Assembly (NCBI GenBank): GCA_035527835.1
Contig: DATKZS010000003.1
Span: 1 to 23,244 of the forward strand
DNA length: 23,244 bases
Source of the DNA: DATKZS01 sp035527835 [NCBI: bacterium]
GTDB taxonomy: Bacteria > RBG-13-61-14
Direction of reading: 5' to 3'
Part shown: positions 6,438-13,947 of the stretch, one piece after another
Numbering within the stretch: the stretch's first letter is position 1
Layout of the letters: every line of letters starts with the position of its first letter
The notes under the pieces: model-generated
The model's database searches: none
Seen by the model: the letters and a program-made list of their open reading frames with translations, nothing else
What the model was told of the DNA's origin: nothing
Position numbers and translations under genes: made by a program

Positions 6438-8102
6438 TCAGGGCGCGACGTCGTTCACCTGGTCCGCGAGCTTGAGCGCGGCGTCGGGCGACGAGCTGGT
6501 GAGGAGGTAGAAGCGGAAGGCGTAATGGTCCTCCTTGCCGTTCTGGACCTCGAAAATTATCTCGCGGCGGTCGAAGTAGAGGCCGGCGGCCACGTAGCCG
6601 GCGGCGTTGTCGCGGACGAGGTAGGCGTCGTTACCGAGGCCGATGAGTCCGTTGGTGAGCGCGACGTGAATGTTCTTGCCCTTCAGGTCTTTGACCGCGA
6701 TCCGTCGGACCGTGTCCTCCATCAGCGCCGGGCTGTACTCGACCATCTCGGCGGTCCAGGGGAAGGCGAGGCCGCCGCTCCCTTTGCCGCTCCACGAGGC
6801 CTCGACCACGTACGCGCCCGGGACTGACGCGAGCTTGTGCCACGATACCGCCGCGCCCTGGGCCGTGCCGAATTTCCTGATGGCGACCGGCGCCGTGTCC
6901 ACCACTTCACCCGTCTCCGGCCTTGCCGCCGCCTTCGCTTCCATCGCCTTCAGATCCAGGCCCGCAGAATTTTGCAGCGTTTCCCGGACGGCCTCCATCT
7001 CGTCATAATCGAATTTGACCTCCACCGGGAACGGGTACCAGCCCGTCGGGTCCGAGACCTCGGCGTTGATCATGTGGCGCCAGCCTTCCTCCAATACCGG
7101 CTCCTGGGCCCCTGCCCTTTCGGCCTCCACCAAAAGATCACGGGTCAGCCAGTTTTTGGTGCGCGTGTCATAGTCCGTCTCCCACTTGGTCGCGTATTTC
7201 CCCATCCACTGAAAAACTCCCGACCCGTCCTCCGGCCGCCAGGGCGAGTCGAGCATGGGCTTGAGCGCGCCGGGCTTGACGCCGGCCTCGCGGAGCGCGG
7301 AGACGTACTCGGAGACCTTGGCGATCTTGTAGCCGTCCTTCTCCGCCGCCTGGAACTGCTTTTCCAGGAGCTTCAGCTTGGCCGCGTTCTTGCGGAAGAG
7401 TCCGGGGAAATAGGGGCTGATGCCGGCGGTGGCCACGAGCTCGCCGTCGCCCACGAAGTGCCACTTGACCTTGATGCCCGTCCCCGGCTCCGTGGCCTCC
7501 TTGTTGGTGAGCACGTCAATGCCGTTCACCGTGAAGTAGGGGAAACGGTCGTCGTCCTGGAACCAGTTGTAGGTGCCGGTGGTCATGACCGCGACGTCGT
7601 AGCCGTGCTCGGTCCCGACCGGGCCGAAGCCCTCGCCGAACTGGGCCTCCTGGGTGAAGATCACACCCGAGCGCTTGACGCCGTACTTTTGGAGCAGCTT
7701 GTCATTGATCTTGAGCGACCACTCCTGGTCGTGGCGGGGGAAGGCGAGGAGGAGCTGGTCGCCGTAGTGGAAGGTGACGAGCTCGGCCTGTCCGGAGTTG
7801 ACGAGCTGCTTGAATTTTTCGAGCACCTGGGGATGGCTCTCGCCCATGTACTCGATCATGGCGCCCTGCATCTCGAAGTCGGCGCCCCAGCCGGGGTGGG
7901 CCAGGTAGAAGTCCACCAGGGGCTCGAAGCTTTGCTTGATGATGCGGCGCATCGAGGCCTCGGAGCCGACCACGTACTGGATGTTGAAGTGGTACATGTT
8001 GAGCAGGAAAGCGCGGGGCGGCTGGTCGGAGCGGGCGTCGCCGCGGAGAAGGGCCATGAGGATGACGGCGGTAATCGCGGTAAAGAGCAATATTTTTTTC
8101 AT
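6438..8102 (-). CDS. Secreted glycoside hydrolase-like protein (GH38/GH57-type barrel)
   Basis: The protein is 554 aa with a signal peptide (MKKILLFTAITAVILMALL, cleavage probably near residue 24). From residue 31 it resembles the (beta/alpha)7 barrel of GH57/GH38 polysaccharide hydrolases: LLNMYHFN at 33-40, FEMQGAMIEYM at 76-86, a helix with ESHPQVLEKFKQLVNSGQAELV at 88-109 and TQEAQFGEGFGP at 150-161. INAEVSDPTGWYPFP at 345-359 recalls GH57 C-terminal segments. Glu77 and Glu152 are candidate active-site acids, unproven. The C-terminal 170 residues look beta-rich. Exact family and substrate cannot be given. A weak GAGAGG lies about 9 nt before ATG 8102. The in-frame methyltransferase remnant lies 148 nt upstream on the same strand. 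Confidence 0.75.
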   Translation of the reverse strand: MKKILLFTAITAVILMALLRGDARSDQPPRAFLLNMYHFNIQYVVGSEASMRRIIKQSFEPLVDFYLAHPGWGADFEMQGAMIEYMGESHPQVLEKFKQLVNSGQAELVTFHYGDQLLLAFPRHDQEWSLKINDKLLQKYGVKRSGVIFTQEAQFGEGFGPVGTEHGYDVAVMTTGTYNWFQDDDRFPYFTVNGIDVLTNKEATEPGTGIKVKWHFVGDGELVATAGISPYFPGLFRKNAAKLKLLEKQFQAAEKDGYKIAKVSEYVSALREAGVKPGALKPMLDSPWRPEDGSGVFQWMGKYATKWETDYDTRTKNWLTRDLLVEAERAGAQEPVLEEGWRHMINAEVSDPTGWYPFPVEVKFDYDEMEAVRETLQNSAGLDLKAMEAKAAARPETGEVVDTAPVAIRKFGTAQGAAVSWHKLASVPGAYVVEASWSGKGSGGLAFPWTAEMVEYSPALMEDTVRRIAVKDLKGKNIHVALTNGLIGLGNDAYLVRDNAAGYVAAGLYFDRREIIFEVQNGKEDHYAFRFYLLTSSSPDAALKLADQVNDVAP

Positions 8103-8250
8103 CTGTTCTTGCCTCTCTTATTCAATTAGTTGGAGCGCATTGCGGAACACCGCTTTGGAGTGCGCGGGCATGACCGCGCTTTCATTGGCGCCGATGCCGC
8201 CGAAGCGCATGTATCATTGGCTGCGGGCCGACGGTGCCCCTGCCCCGGTC
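8103..8250. repeat. Non-coding stretch with palindromic repeat remnants
   Basis: TTGGAG-type words each followed by a small GC-rich palindrome occur twice (about 8130-8155, then GGAGTGCGCGGGCATGACCGCG at about 8157-8178). The layout resembles scattered intergenic palindromes known from Verrucomicrobia and Planctomycetes genomes. A plus-strand open frame (8130-8408) runs across it but is repeat-derived and extends antisense into the methyltransferase remnant. Confidence 0.45.
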
Positions 8251-8487
8251 TTAGAATTGCCGGAAAAAATTATAATCGGGCTCCCAATCCTCGACTTTTT
8301 CCGCCACTACCAACATGCTTTGTCCCAGCATCTCCCGGACCGCCGTCGCCAATTGCACGGGCCTTAAGAGGAGCGCGGCTTTCGAGGCGGAAAGAAAGCA
8401 GCGAATAAAGGGCCGGGTCGGACCAGGAAGGAGCCGGTATCGGCGATGGCCTTGCAGGAACCTCCAGACCTTTCTCTTGCTCTTCAT
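8251..8487 (-). pseudogene. C-terminal fragment of a SAM-dependent methyltransferase, separated by an in-frame TAA
   Basis: The 78 codons 8487-8251 are in the same frame as the 8997-8488 gene and directly follow its TAA. The sequence opens with KRKVWRFLQGHRRYRLLPG, matching the helix that in this family follows the LLLHD strand. It ends in MLVVAEKVEDWEPDYNFFRQF, like the usual C-terminus. An ATG happens to follow the stop, but no ribosome site precedes it and a standalone C-terminal piece could not bind cofactor. I read it as the stranded 3' part of one gene with a nonsense change (or a base-call error). Confidence 0.7.
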
Positions 8488-8997
8488 TTAATCGTGCAGC
8501 AGCAGAAGCCCTCCCGGGCTGAGCATCTTGTCGGCGTAAAATACATCCAATAGCGTATAATCGAACGTGTGCCATCCGTCAATAAAGGCGAAGTCCAGTT
8601 TGACGCCCCGCTCCAGCAGTTTCGGCAGCATCAAATGGCTCGGCCCGTTCATCAGCTCGAACAGATGGCCATACCCGCACCTCTGGAGGGCGGCCAGGGC
8701 CGCGCCGTTGAAATCGGAGTATTGACAGGGATCAATCCCGAAGTGTTTGCGTTCACCCGGAAGCCGGGAAAGGGCCTCGCAGATGGCGACGGTGGATAAT
8801 CCATAGGCCACGCCGGTCTCCATGCAGACCCGGGGCTTCCGCTCCTCGATCAGGGCCATCATCAACTCGACCTCGGGCCTGGAAACAGCGCCCGTCATTT
8901 TCAGTTCGCGGCCGTCGAGGTCCACGGTCCGCGACTCATCCATCATTTGTTTGAGAAAATCATGCACGGATAATTCACCCGGACAACCCGAGAACAT
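8488..8997 (-). CDS. Class I SAM-dependent methyltransferase, truncated by TAA
   Basis: This N-terminal part carries the whole cofactor-binding half of a Methyltransf_24-type enzyme. It has the glycine loop in METGVAYGLSTVAI, the acidic motif KHFGIDPCQ, and the LDFAFIDGWHTFDYTLLDV and LSPGGLLLLHD strands. The frame then hits TAA (8490-8488), while the same frame continues with family-like sequence to 8251; full length would be about 248-263 aa. The start is uncertain: ATG 8997 is used here; an upstream TTG at 9042 would add 15 residues. Neither has a good ribosome site. Such enzymes often sit in cell-surface glycan or small-molecule modification loci; the substrate is unknown. It may be a pseudogene. 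Confidence 0.65.
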   Translation of the reverse strand: MFSGCPGELSVHDFLKQMMDESRTVDLDGRELKMTGAVSRPEVELMMALIEERKPRVCMETGVAYGLSTVAICEALSRLPGERKHFGIDPCQYSDFNGAALAALQRCGYGHLFELMNGPSHLMLPKLLERGVKLDFAFIDGWHTFDYTLLDVFYADKMLSPGGLLLLHD

Positions 8998-9263
8998 CCC
9001 GGCGTGTTCTTTTTCCCTGATTTTAACATGTCGCCGGACCAAGTCAATGCTAAGGAAGCAGCTTGCCGGGAAAACAGCAAGGAAGTAGAGGGAGACGGCC
9101 CGGCGTCAGGGGAGGCGCCCGGCGCCTCTGGTCCCGACCTTTTGCCTGAGCGTTCCACCTGTGCTATTGGATTAATAATGAAAGGTTTCCGATTGGACCC
9201 GCGGCGCGGCCCCGGGCGCGCCGCGTATAAGAAGCCGGCATGTTTGCTTGTGAGGTGAAAACA
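8998..9263. promoter_or_regulatory. Divergent intergenic region with two GC-rich hairpins
   Basis: This gap lies between the divergent methyltransferase and AOR genes and must hold the AOR promoter. Two hairpins lie upstream of AOR: GAGGCGC/GCGCCTC at 9112-9128 (3-nt loop) and GCGGCGCG/CGCGCCGC at 9201-9224 (8-nt loop). TTGCCT at 9142-9147 with TATTGG (9165-9170) at 17-nt spacing is a possible but weak promoter. Neither hairpin has a T-run. Confidence 0.4.
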
Positions 9264-11261
9264 ATGGCTCAAGGATACATGGGCAAGGTGTTGTGGGTTG
9301 ACCTCGCAGCGGGGACCACCGCAGAGGAAATGATTCCCGATGAAGTATACGAGAAGGTTTTATCGGGCATGGGCCTGGCGGCGTGGCTGTTGTTCCGGGA
9401 GATACCGAAAGATGCCGACCCGATGGGTCCGGAGAACGTGCTGGGCCTGGTGTCGGGCCTGCTGACGGGCACGGGCGCGCAGATGGCGGGTCGGTGGATG
9501 GCGGTGGGCAAGAGTCCGCTCACGGGCGGATGGGGCGACGCCAACGGCGGGGGCCAGTTCGCGCCGGCGATCAAGCGGGCCGGGTATGACGGGATATTTT
9601 TCAAGGGGAAGGCGGCAAAGCCCGTGTACCTCTCGATCATTGACGGCAAGGCGGAGCTGAAGGACGCGGGCCATCTGTGGGGCCTGGACACGGTGGAGAC
9701 GGAGGCGCGGCTCCGGGAGGAGAGCGGGAAGAAGAATTTGGAGGTGGCGTGCATCGGCCCGGCCGGCGAGAAGCGCTCGCTGCTCGCGGGCATTGTAACG
9801 GACAAGGCCCGGATCGCCGCGCGCTCGGGCCTGGGCGCGGTGATGGGGTCGAAGAATTTGAAGGCGGTGGCGCTCGCGGGCAAGACCAAGATCGAGGCCC
9901 ACGACGCGGAGACCATCGGGAAGCTGTCCAAGCGCTTCGCGAAGTTCGTGGTCTCGGGCGACCGGGCGGCCGGGTTCATGGGTCCGCGGGTGATCCGGGG
10001 GATCGCGAAGTTCATGCGTATCTCCCCGTTGGGATTCGGCGCGGGCGGCCCGGCGATCCCGATGACGTTCCGGGCGTTCGGGACCATCGTGACCAACGTG
10101 ATGAGCTCGGAGATGGGCGACTCTCCGGTGAAGAACTGGAAGGGCGTGGGCATGAGCGACTTCCCCATGTCCACGCACTCGTCCAAGCTCTCGCCCGACC
10201 GGATCATCGCGCGGCAGCAGAAGCGCTATCACTGCTACTCTTGCCCCATCGGCTGCGGCGGCGTGCTCGAATTGACCGGCCACACCCGGTTCGGGCTCGG
10301 GGAGACGCACAAGCCGGAGTACGAGACGTGCAGCTCGTTCGGGAGCCTGATCCTTAATAATGACCTCGACGCGATCTTTTACATCAACGACCTCTTGAAC
10401 CGCGCGGGCATGGACACCATCGGGGCGGGCGCGGCCGTGGCGTTCGCCATGGAGTGCCGCGAGCAGGGGATCATCACCAGGGACGACGCGGGCGGGCTCG
10501 AGCTCACCTGGGGCAACGCGGAGGCCGCGATCGAGCTCGTGAAGAAGATGATCGCGCGGGAGGGCATCGGCGACCTCCTCGCGGACGGCACGAAGCGGGC
10601 GGCGGCGCGGATCGGAAAAGGCTCGGCGGCGCTGGCCATGCAGGCGGGCGGCCAGGATCTTCCCATGCACGACGGTCGGCTGGACCCGGGGTTCGCGGTG
10701 GCGTATTCGATGGAGCCCACGCCGGCTCGGCACACCAACTACTGCTACATGTATTTGGAGCTGTTCGCGCTGCACAAGATTTTCCCGGGCGTGCCCGCGG
10801 TGGACATGGTTTACAAGAAGTCGTCGCGTCTCTCGACCAAGGACCGCGAGCTCGGTCTCAGCGCGGCGTCCAAGTTCCTGCAGATCGTCAACGGCGCGGG
10901 CTCGTGCCTGTTCGCGGCGCACTGCGGGCCGGCGTATCCGCTCATCCCGTACCTGAACGCGGCCACGGGCTGGAACAAGGAGCCTCAGGAGTACCTGGAG
11001 ATGGGCGAGCGCGCGCAGCACCTGCGGCAGGCGTTCAACATCAAGCACGGCAAGACGCCGGCCCGGGACTTCAAGCTGCCGGATCGGGCGGTGGGCGAGC
11101 CGCCGCTCACGTCGGGCCCGCTCAAGGGCATCCGGGTGCCATCCGAGGAATTGAATAATAACTTCGCGCGGGCGATGGGGTGGGACGCGAGCGGCCGTCC
11201 GCTCGCGGCTCGGCTGCGGGCCTTGGGCCTGGATCAAGTCGCCGAGGAGATGGAGAAGTAA
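9264..11261 (+). CDS. aor: Aldehyde:ferredoxin oxidoreductase (tungsten AOR family)
   Basis: This 665-aa cytoplasmic enzyme would oxidise aldehydes to carboxylates with ferredoxin as acceptor, or run in reverse. It uses a tungsto-bispterin and one [4Fe-4S] cluster. Family marks are MGKVLWVDL near the N-terminus, GRWMAVGKSPLTGGWGDANGGG at about 76-97, ARSGLGAVMGSKNLKAVA at about 186-203, the cluster motif CYSCPIGC (Cys324, Cys327, Cys331) and the distant fourth cysteine in GSCLF (Cys548). DLPMHDGRLDP at about 465-475 lies in the cofactor region. Length is close to the usual 600-700. ATG 9264 is chosen because GAGGTGA lies 7 nt upstream; an in-frame ATG at 9240 lacks this. No small ferredoxin or flavin partner is adjacent, unlike AorABC-type complexes. 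Confidence 0.93.
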   Translation: MAQGYMGKVLWVDLAAGTTAEEMIPDEVYEKVLSGMGLAAWLLFREIPKDADPMGPENVLGLVSGLLTGTGAQMAGRWMAVGKSPLTGGWGDANGGGQFAPAIKRAGYDGIFFKGKAAKPVYLSIIDGKAELKDAGHLWGLDTVETEARLREESGKKNLEVACIGPAGEKRSLLAGIVTDKARIAARSGLGAVMGSKNLKAVALAGKTKIEAHDAETIGKLSKRFAKFVVSGDRAAGFMGPRVIRGIAKFMRISPLGFGAGGPAIPMTFRAFGTIVTNVMSSEMGDSPVKNWKGVGMSDFPMSTHSSKLSPDRIIARQQKRYHCYSCPIGCGGVLELTGHTRFGLGETHKPEYETCSSFGSLILNNDLDAIFYINDLLNRAGMDTIGAGAAVAFAMECREQGIITRDDAGGLELTWGNAEAAIELVKKMIAREGIGDLLADGTKRAAARIGKGSAALAMQAGGQDLPMHDGRLDPGFAVAYSMEPTPARHTNYCYMYLELFALHKIFPGVPAVDMVYKKSSRLSTKDRELGLSAASKFLQIVNGAGSCLFAAHCGPAYPLIPYLNAATGWNKEPQEYLEMGERAQHLRQAFNIKHGKTPARDFKLPDRAVGEPPLTSGPLKGIRVPSEELNNNFARAMGWDASGRPLAARLRALGLDQVAEEMEK

Positions 11262-11274
11262 TATACTTGTCAGA

Positions 11275-11355
11275 AACAAGGATCGAGGAGCGAGGAGCGA
11301 GGATCGAGGGAATTTTGGAAATTTGCCTCGATTCCCGCTCCTCGATCCTTGTTTT
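11275..11355. terminator. Long hairpin between convergent genes (GGATCGAGGAGCG family)
   Basis: The left arm 11275-11309 (ACAAGGATCGAGGAGCGAGG...) pairs with the right arm 11326-11355 (CGCTCCTCGATCCTTGTTTT). The left arm has an extra GAGGAGC copy. It starts 13 nt after the AOR stop and ends 19 nt before the stop of the convergent TPR gene. TTTT on the right and AAA on the left suit a two-way terminator. Its origin as a mobile intergenic repeat is equally likely. Confidence 0.65.
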
Positions 11356-11373
11356 CTCGGCCAGGTGTTTGCG

Positions 11374-13659
11374 TTACGGCGCTTCTTCGGGTGGCCGGGG
11401 CAATACGCGGGGCTGCGGCCCGGGTGGCTGGGTCTGGGCGGTGAGGTCGAGGCCGCGGATGCGCGGCTCGACGAGATTGATGACTTCGAGGACGTTGTTT
11501 GAGATTTCCGCTCCGGACGCGGCGATGCCCTGGCTTTCCGGGGTCGGCCGCGCGGGGATGGTGATGAGCGGCTCGGTAATGGTGCTTTCCGGCTGTTGGG
11601 GAGCGCCCTGGGCCTTTTGGCGCATGGTGTCCTCCATGGCCTCGGCGGTGCCTTCGCGGTCATGGGAGCGGGTCAGGACCTCGTTGTACATGTCAATGGC
11701 GTCATCATATCTTCCGAGCTCGCGGTAGATTTCGGCGAGGTCCCAGTATCCGGCGACGAAGGTGGGGTCGGTTTTGACCGCGCTCTCGAGGTTGCGGGCG
11801 GCCTCTTTGAGGTCGGGCTTGGGCTGATAGCGGTAGGTCAGTCCCATCAGATAAAGGGCCACGGCGTCGCGGGTATTTTTTGCGAGGTAGCTCTTGAGGA
11901 TGGCCCTGGCGGCCACGGTTTTCTGGTCGTTGAGCAGCACGTGGGCCTTGGCCCGGGTCATCAGCGGGTTGTCCTGGAGGCTTGAGTCGAGGGCGGAGAA
12001 CTCTCTATTGGAATCGTTGCCGCGGAGCACGGAGTGGCCTTTTTCATCTCGTGACTCGCGGAAGGCGATGATGTCTATCTTGGCGGCAATCAGGGCTGGG
12101 TTCTGGGGGAAGAGGTTAAGGTCTTCCTCGATGTTCTTGAGGGCCTGGTTGTAAGAGGCCCTGCTGTCTCGATACATGAGCTTAAGAGCTGCCAGGGCCC
12201 TCTCCTCGGCGGCGGCCGACTGGGAGGCTCGTTCCATTCCCTGCTCCGGGGCCAGCACGGGCAGGGTCACGGGGCCGATGGGCTCAATCTGTTCCTCGAC
12301 TTCGCCCAGCCGCCCTTGCCATTGCGGCGGCACGATGGCCACGTCCTCCTCCGATGACAACGTCACCCCGCTCTTGCCGGACAGGGAGAGGAAGGCGGAG
12401 GCCCCGGTGGCGATCAGGAGCAGGATCAGGACGGACACGGCGGTGGCCATGCTCCTTTGCTTGGCGGGCTTGGCCGCCTGCAGTTGCTGCTCCACGGTCC
12501 GGGGCTTGGCCGCAACCGAGCGCGCTTCCTCTTCGCCCTCCAGGGTCAATGACTTGGCCAACTCCTCGTCGAGGCTCGCGGCCCTGGATTTAGTATGGCT
12601 GGTCTTCGAGCTCTGCCACTCATAGCTGACCTCTTGCTCCTCCGCGTCCGCATAGCGCTCGTCCACCGGAGTGCCGTCAAGGTTTAACGATTCGAACTTG
12701 CGAGGGCCTTCGCCGCTCGCTTCAGGCTGCTCAGAGCTCACGGCCGGCCCGCTCTCCTGCCGGGCCGGGCCGGTCCCCTCGAAGCCGGGGCTATGGGATG
12801 CATCGGCCCGTCGCGGCGCGGATTCAGGGGAGGGAGAGCTTACGTCCTTTTTATCCGGCTGGAACGGGTCCGGCGCGGCGGAAGATTTTTCCGGCGCGGT
12901 CCTGGCGGGAGGCTCGTCAAAATCAAATGAGGTGTCCGGCGCGGGCTTTCCCGGCGGCGGCTCCGGCCGGGATGGCGGAACCGGGGGTATGGTCTGATCG
13001 GGCTTGGCCTCGCGGGTGCTTGTGTTCAACTTGTCCAGGAACTCGTGAGGGTCGGCCAGCGGGATCTCTTCTTCTTCGTCCGCGGGCTTGGGCGGGGCCG
13101 CTTTTGCCGGTGCGGATTGGGGGGGCACGCTGTCGGCGTCGGAGAAATCGAAGTCGTTGTCAAAGCTCTCGAAGGCCGGCTCGGAGATCTTGCCGGGGAC
13201 GGCGGGTTTGGCCGTAGGCTGGGCGCCGGGTGACGTCTGCGAGGGAGGGGGCGAAATGGCGCCGGGCGGGGCCTGTCCGCGGACGGTGGCGGCGGCCGGG
13301 CCCGCGGGCTCGAAGCGGGTGGCGCCGGGGTCCGGGCCGCGGGGCGCTTGCTGGGCCGGCGGGGAGACGTTGGGGATGCTGTCGAAGAAGCGCGTTTCCT
13401 TTTCTTTCTCGACCTTGTAGTGGTACTCGCACATGGGCCGGGGCGGCGGGCCCTTGAGCACGTGGGTGCTGGGCTCTCCGCACATGGCGCAGGGCGGGGT
13501 CTTGGGTTTTTTCGGCTCGGGCTTCGGCGGCTCCTCCTGCTTCCGGCGCACGATGAACTGGTGCTGGCAGGCCGGGCAGGTGATCTTCACCCCCTGCTCC
13601 GTGACGCGGGAGCCGTCAACGTTGTATTGCTTTTTGCATTTGGGGCATTCAATGACCAT
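11374..13659 (-). CDS. MJ0042-type zinc-ribbon, single-TM, TPR protein
   Basis: The 761-aa protein has four parts. First is an MJ0042/zinc_ribbon_5 finger, CPKC (Cys5, Cys8) with CPAC (Cys28, Cys31). A second likely metal site follows, CAMC (57-60) with CEYH (77-80). Residues 90-400 are Pro/Ala/Glu-rich and probably disordered. One transmembrane helix lies at 404-426. Residues 480-680 form TPR-like helical repeats, clearest at 600-665 (ALYLMGLTYR, AGYWDLAEIYRELGRYDDAIDMY). Topology should be zinc fingers in the cytoplasm and TPRs outside the inner membrane. It looks like a scaffold or sensor; no enzyme domain is seen. A good promoter lies 36 nt upstream. It ends convergent with AOR. Confidence 0.82.
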   Translation of the reverse strand: MVIECPKCKKQYNVDGSRVTEQGVKITCPACQHQFIVRRKQEEPPKPEPKKPKTPPCAMCGEPSTHVLKGPPPRPMCEYHYKVEKEKETRFFDSIPNVSPPAQQAPRGPDPGATRFEPAGPAAATVRGQAPPGAISPPPSQTSPGAQPTAKPAVPGKISEPAFESFDNDFDFSDADSVPPQSAPAKAAPPKPADEEEEIPLADPHEFLDKLNTSTREAKPDQTIPPVPPSRPEPPPGKPAPDTSFDFDEPPARTAPEKSSAAPDPFQPDKKDVSSPSPESAPRRADASHSPGFEGTGPARQESGPAVSSEQPEASGEGPRKFESLNLDGTPVDERYADAEEQEVSYEWQSSKTSHTKSRAASLDEELAKSLTLEGEEEARSVAAKPRTVEQQLQAAKPAKQRSMATAVSVLILLLIATGASAFLSLSGKSGVTLSSEEDVAIVPPQWQGRLGEVEEQIEPIGPVTLPVLAPEQGMERASQSAAAEERALAALKLMYRDSRASYNQALKNIEEDLNLFPQNPALIAAKIDIIAFRESRDEKGHSVLRGNDSNREFSALDSSLQDNPLMTRAKAHVLLNDQKTVAARAILKSYLAKNTRDAVALYLMGLTYRYQPKPDLKEAARNLESAVKTDPTFVAGYWDLAEIYRELGRYDDAIDMYNEVLTRSHDREGTAEAMEDTMRQKAQGAPQQPESTITEPLITIPARPTPESQGIAASGAEISNNVLEVINLVEPRIRGLDLTAQTQPPGPQPRVLPRPPEEAP

Positions 13660-13694
13660 GATCCGTCATCCCGTGCTTTTGGCCCTCGATCATT

Positions 13695-13723
13695 AGTGTA
13701 TTACCATGATCAAGAGTCGTCAA
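13695..13723 (-). promoter_or_regulatory. Putative sigma70-type promoter for the zinc-ribbon/TPR gene
   Basis: On the minus strand TTGACG (13723-13718) is followed after exactly 17 nt by TACACT (13700-13695), matching five and four consensus bases. Transcription would begin near 13688, about 29 nt ahead of ATG 13659. Confidence 0.55.
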
Positions 13724-13798
13724 GATAGTCAGGCCACGATAATTTAGACGCACGGCGGGAGGAAAAGTTTTAGGGCTGTTGAAAAGCAGCGCTTGGTA

Positions 13799-13910
13799 TC
13801 GCACGGAGGCACAGAGGAACAGAGGAACGGAGATCACGGAAAAGAGGAAAGGCAAGAAAAAGCGGATAGCCCCATAAAAATTTCTCCGTGGACTCTGTGC
13901 CTCGGTGCGA
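13799..13910. repeat. Long inverted repeat, GCACAGAG family
   Basis: The left arm from 13799 (TCGCACGGAGGCACAGAGGA) pairs with 13884-13910 (ACTCTGTGCCTCGGTGCGA) over about 27 nt with few mismatches, around a purine-rich loop of about 55 nt. It lies in the promoter gap between two divergent genes, so terminator function is unlikely here. That argues for a mobile or structural repeat. Confidence 0.7.
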
Positions 13911-13947
13911 AATTAAAATTTATTTCATTGCAGTCTGGAGGAATTAG

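Noticed and set aside
6837-8129. 430-aa plus-strand open frame over the glycosidase-like gene
   Set aside because: Mirror frame of the minus-strand gene, which has a signal peptide and family motifs; the plus frame has only Leu/Gly/Asp-rich filler.
9360-11663. 767-aa open frame antisense to AOR
   Set aside because: Same cause; it runs through AOR and the hairpin at 11275-11355 into the next gene, with low-complexity Arg/Pro/Leu composition.
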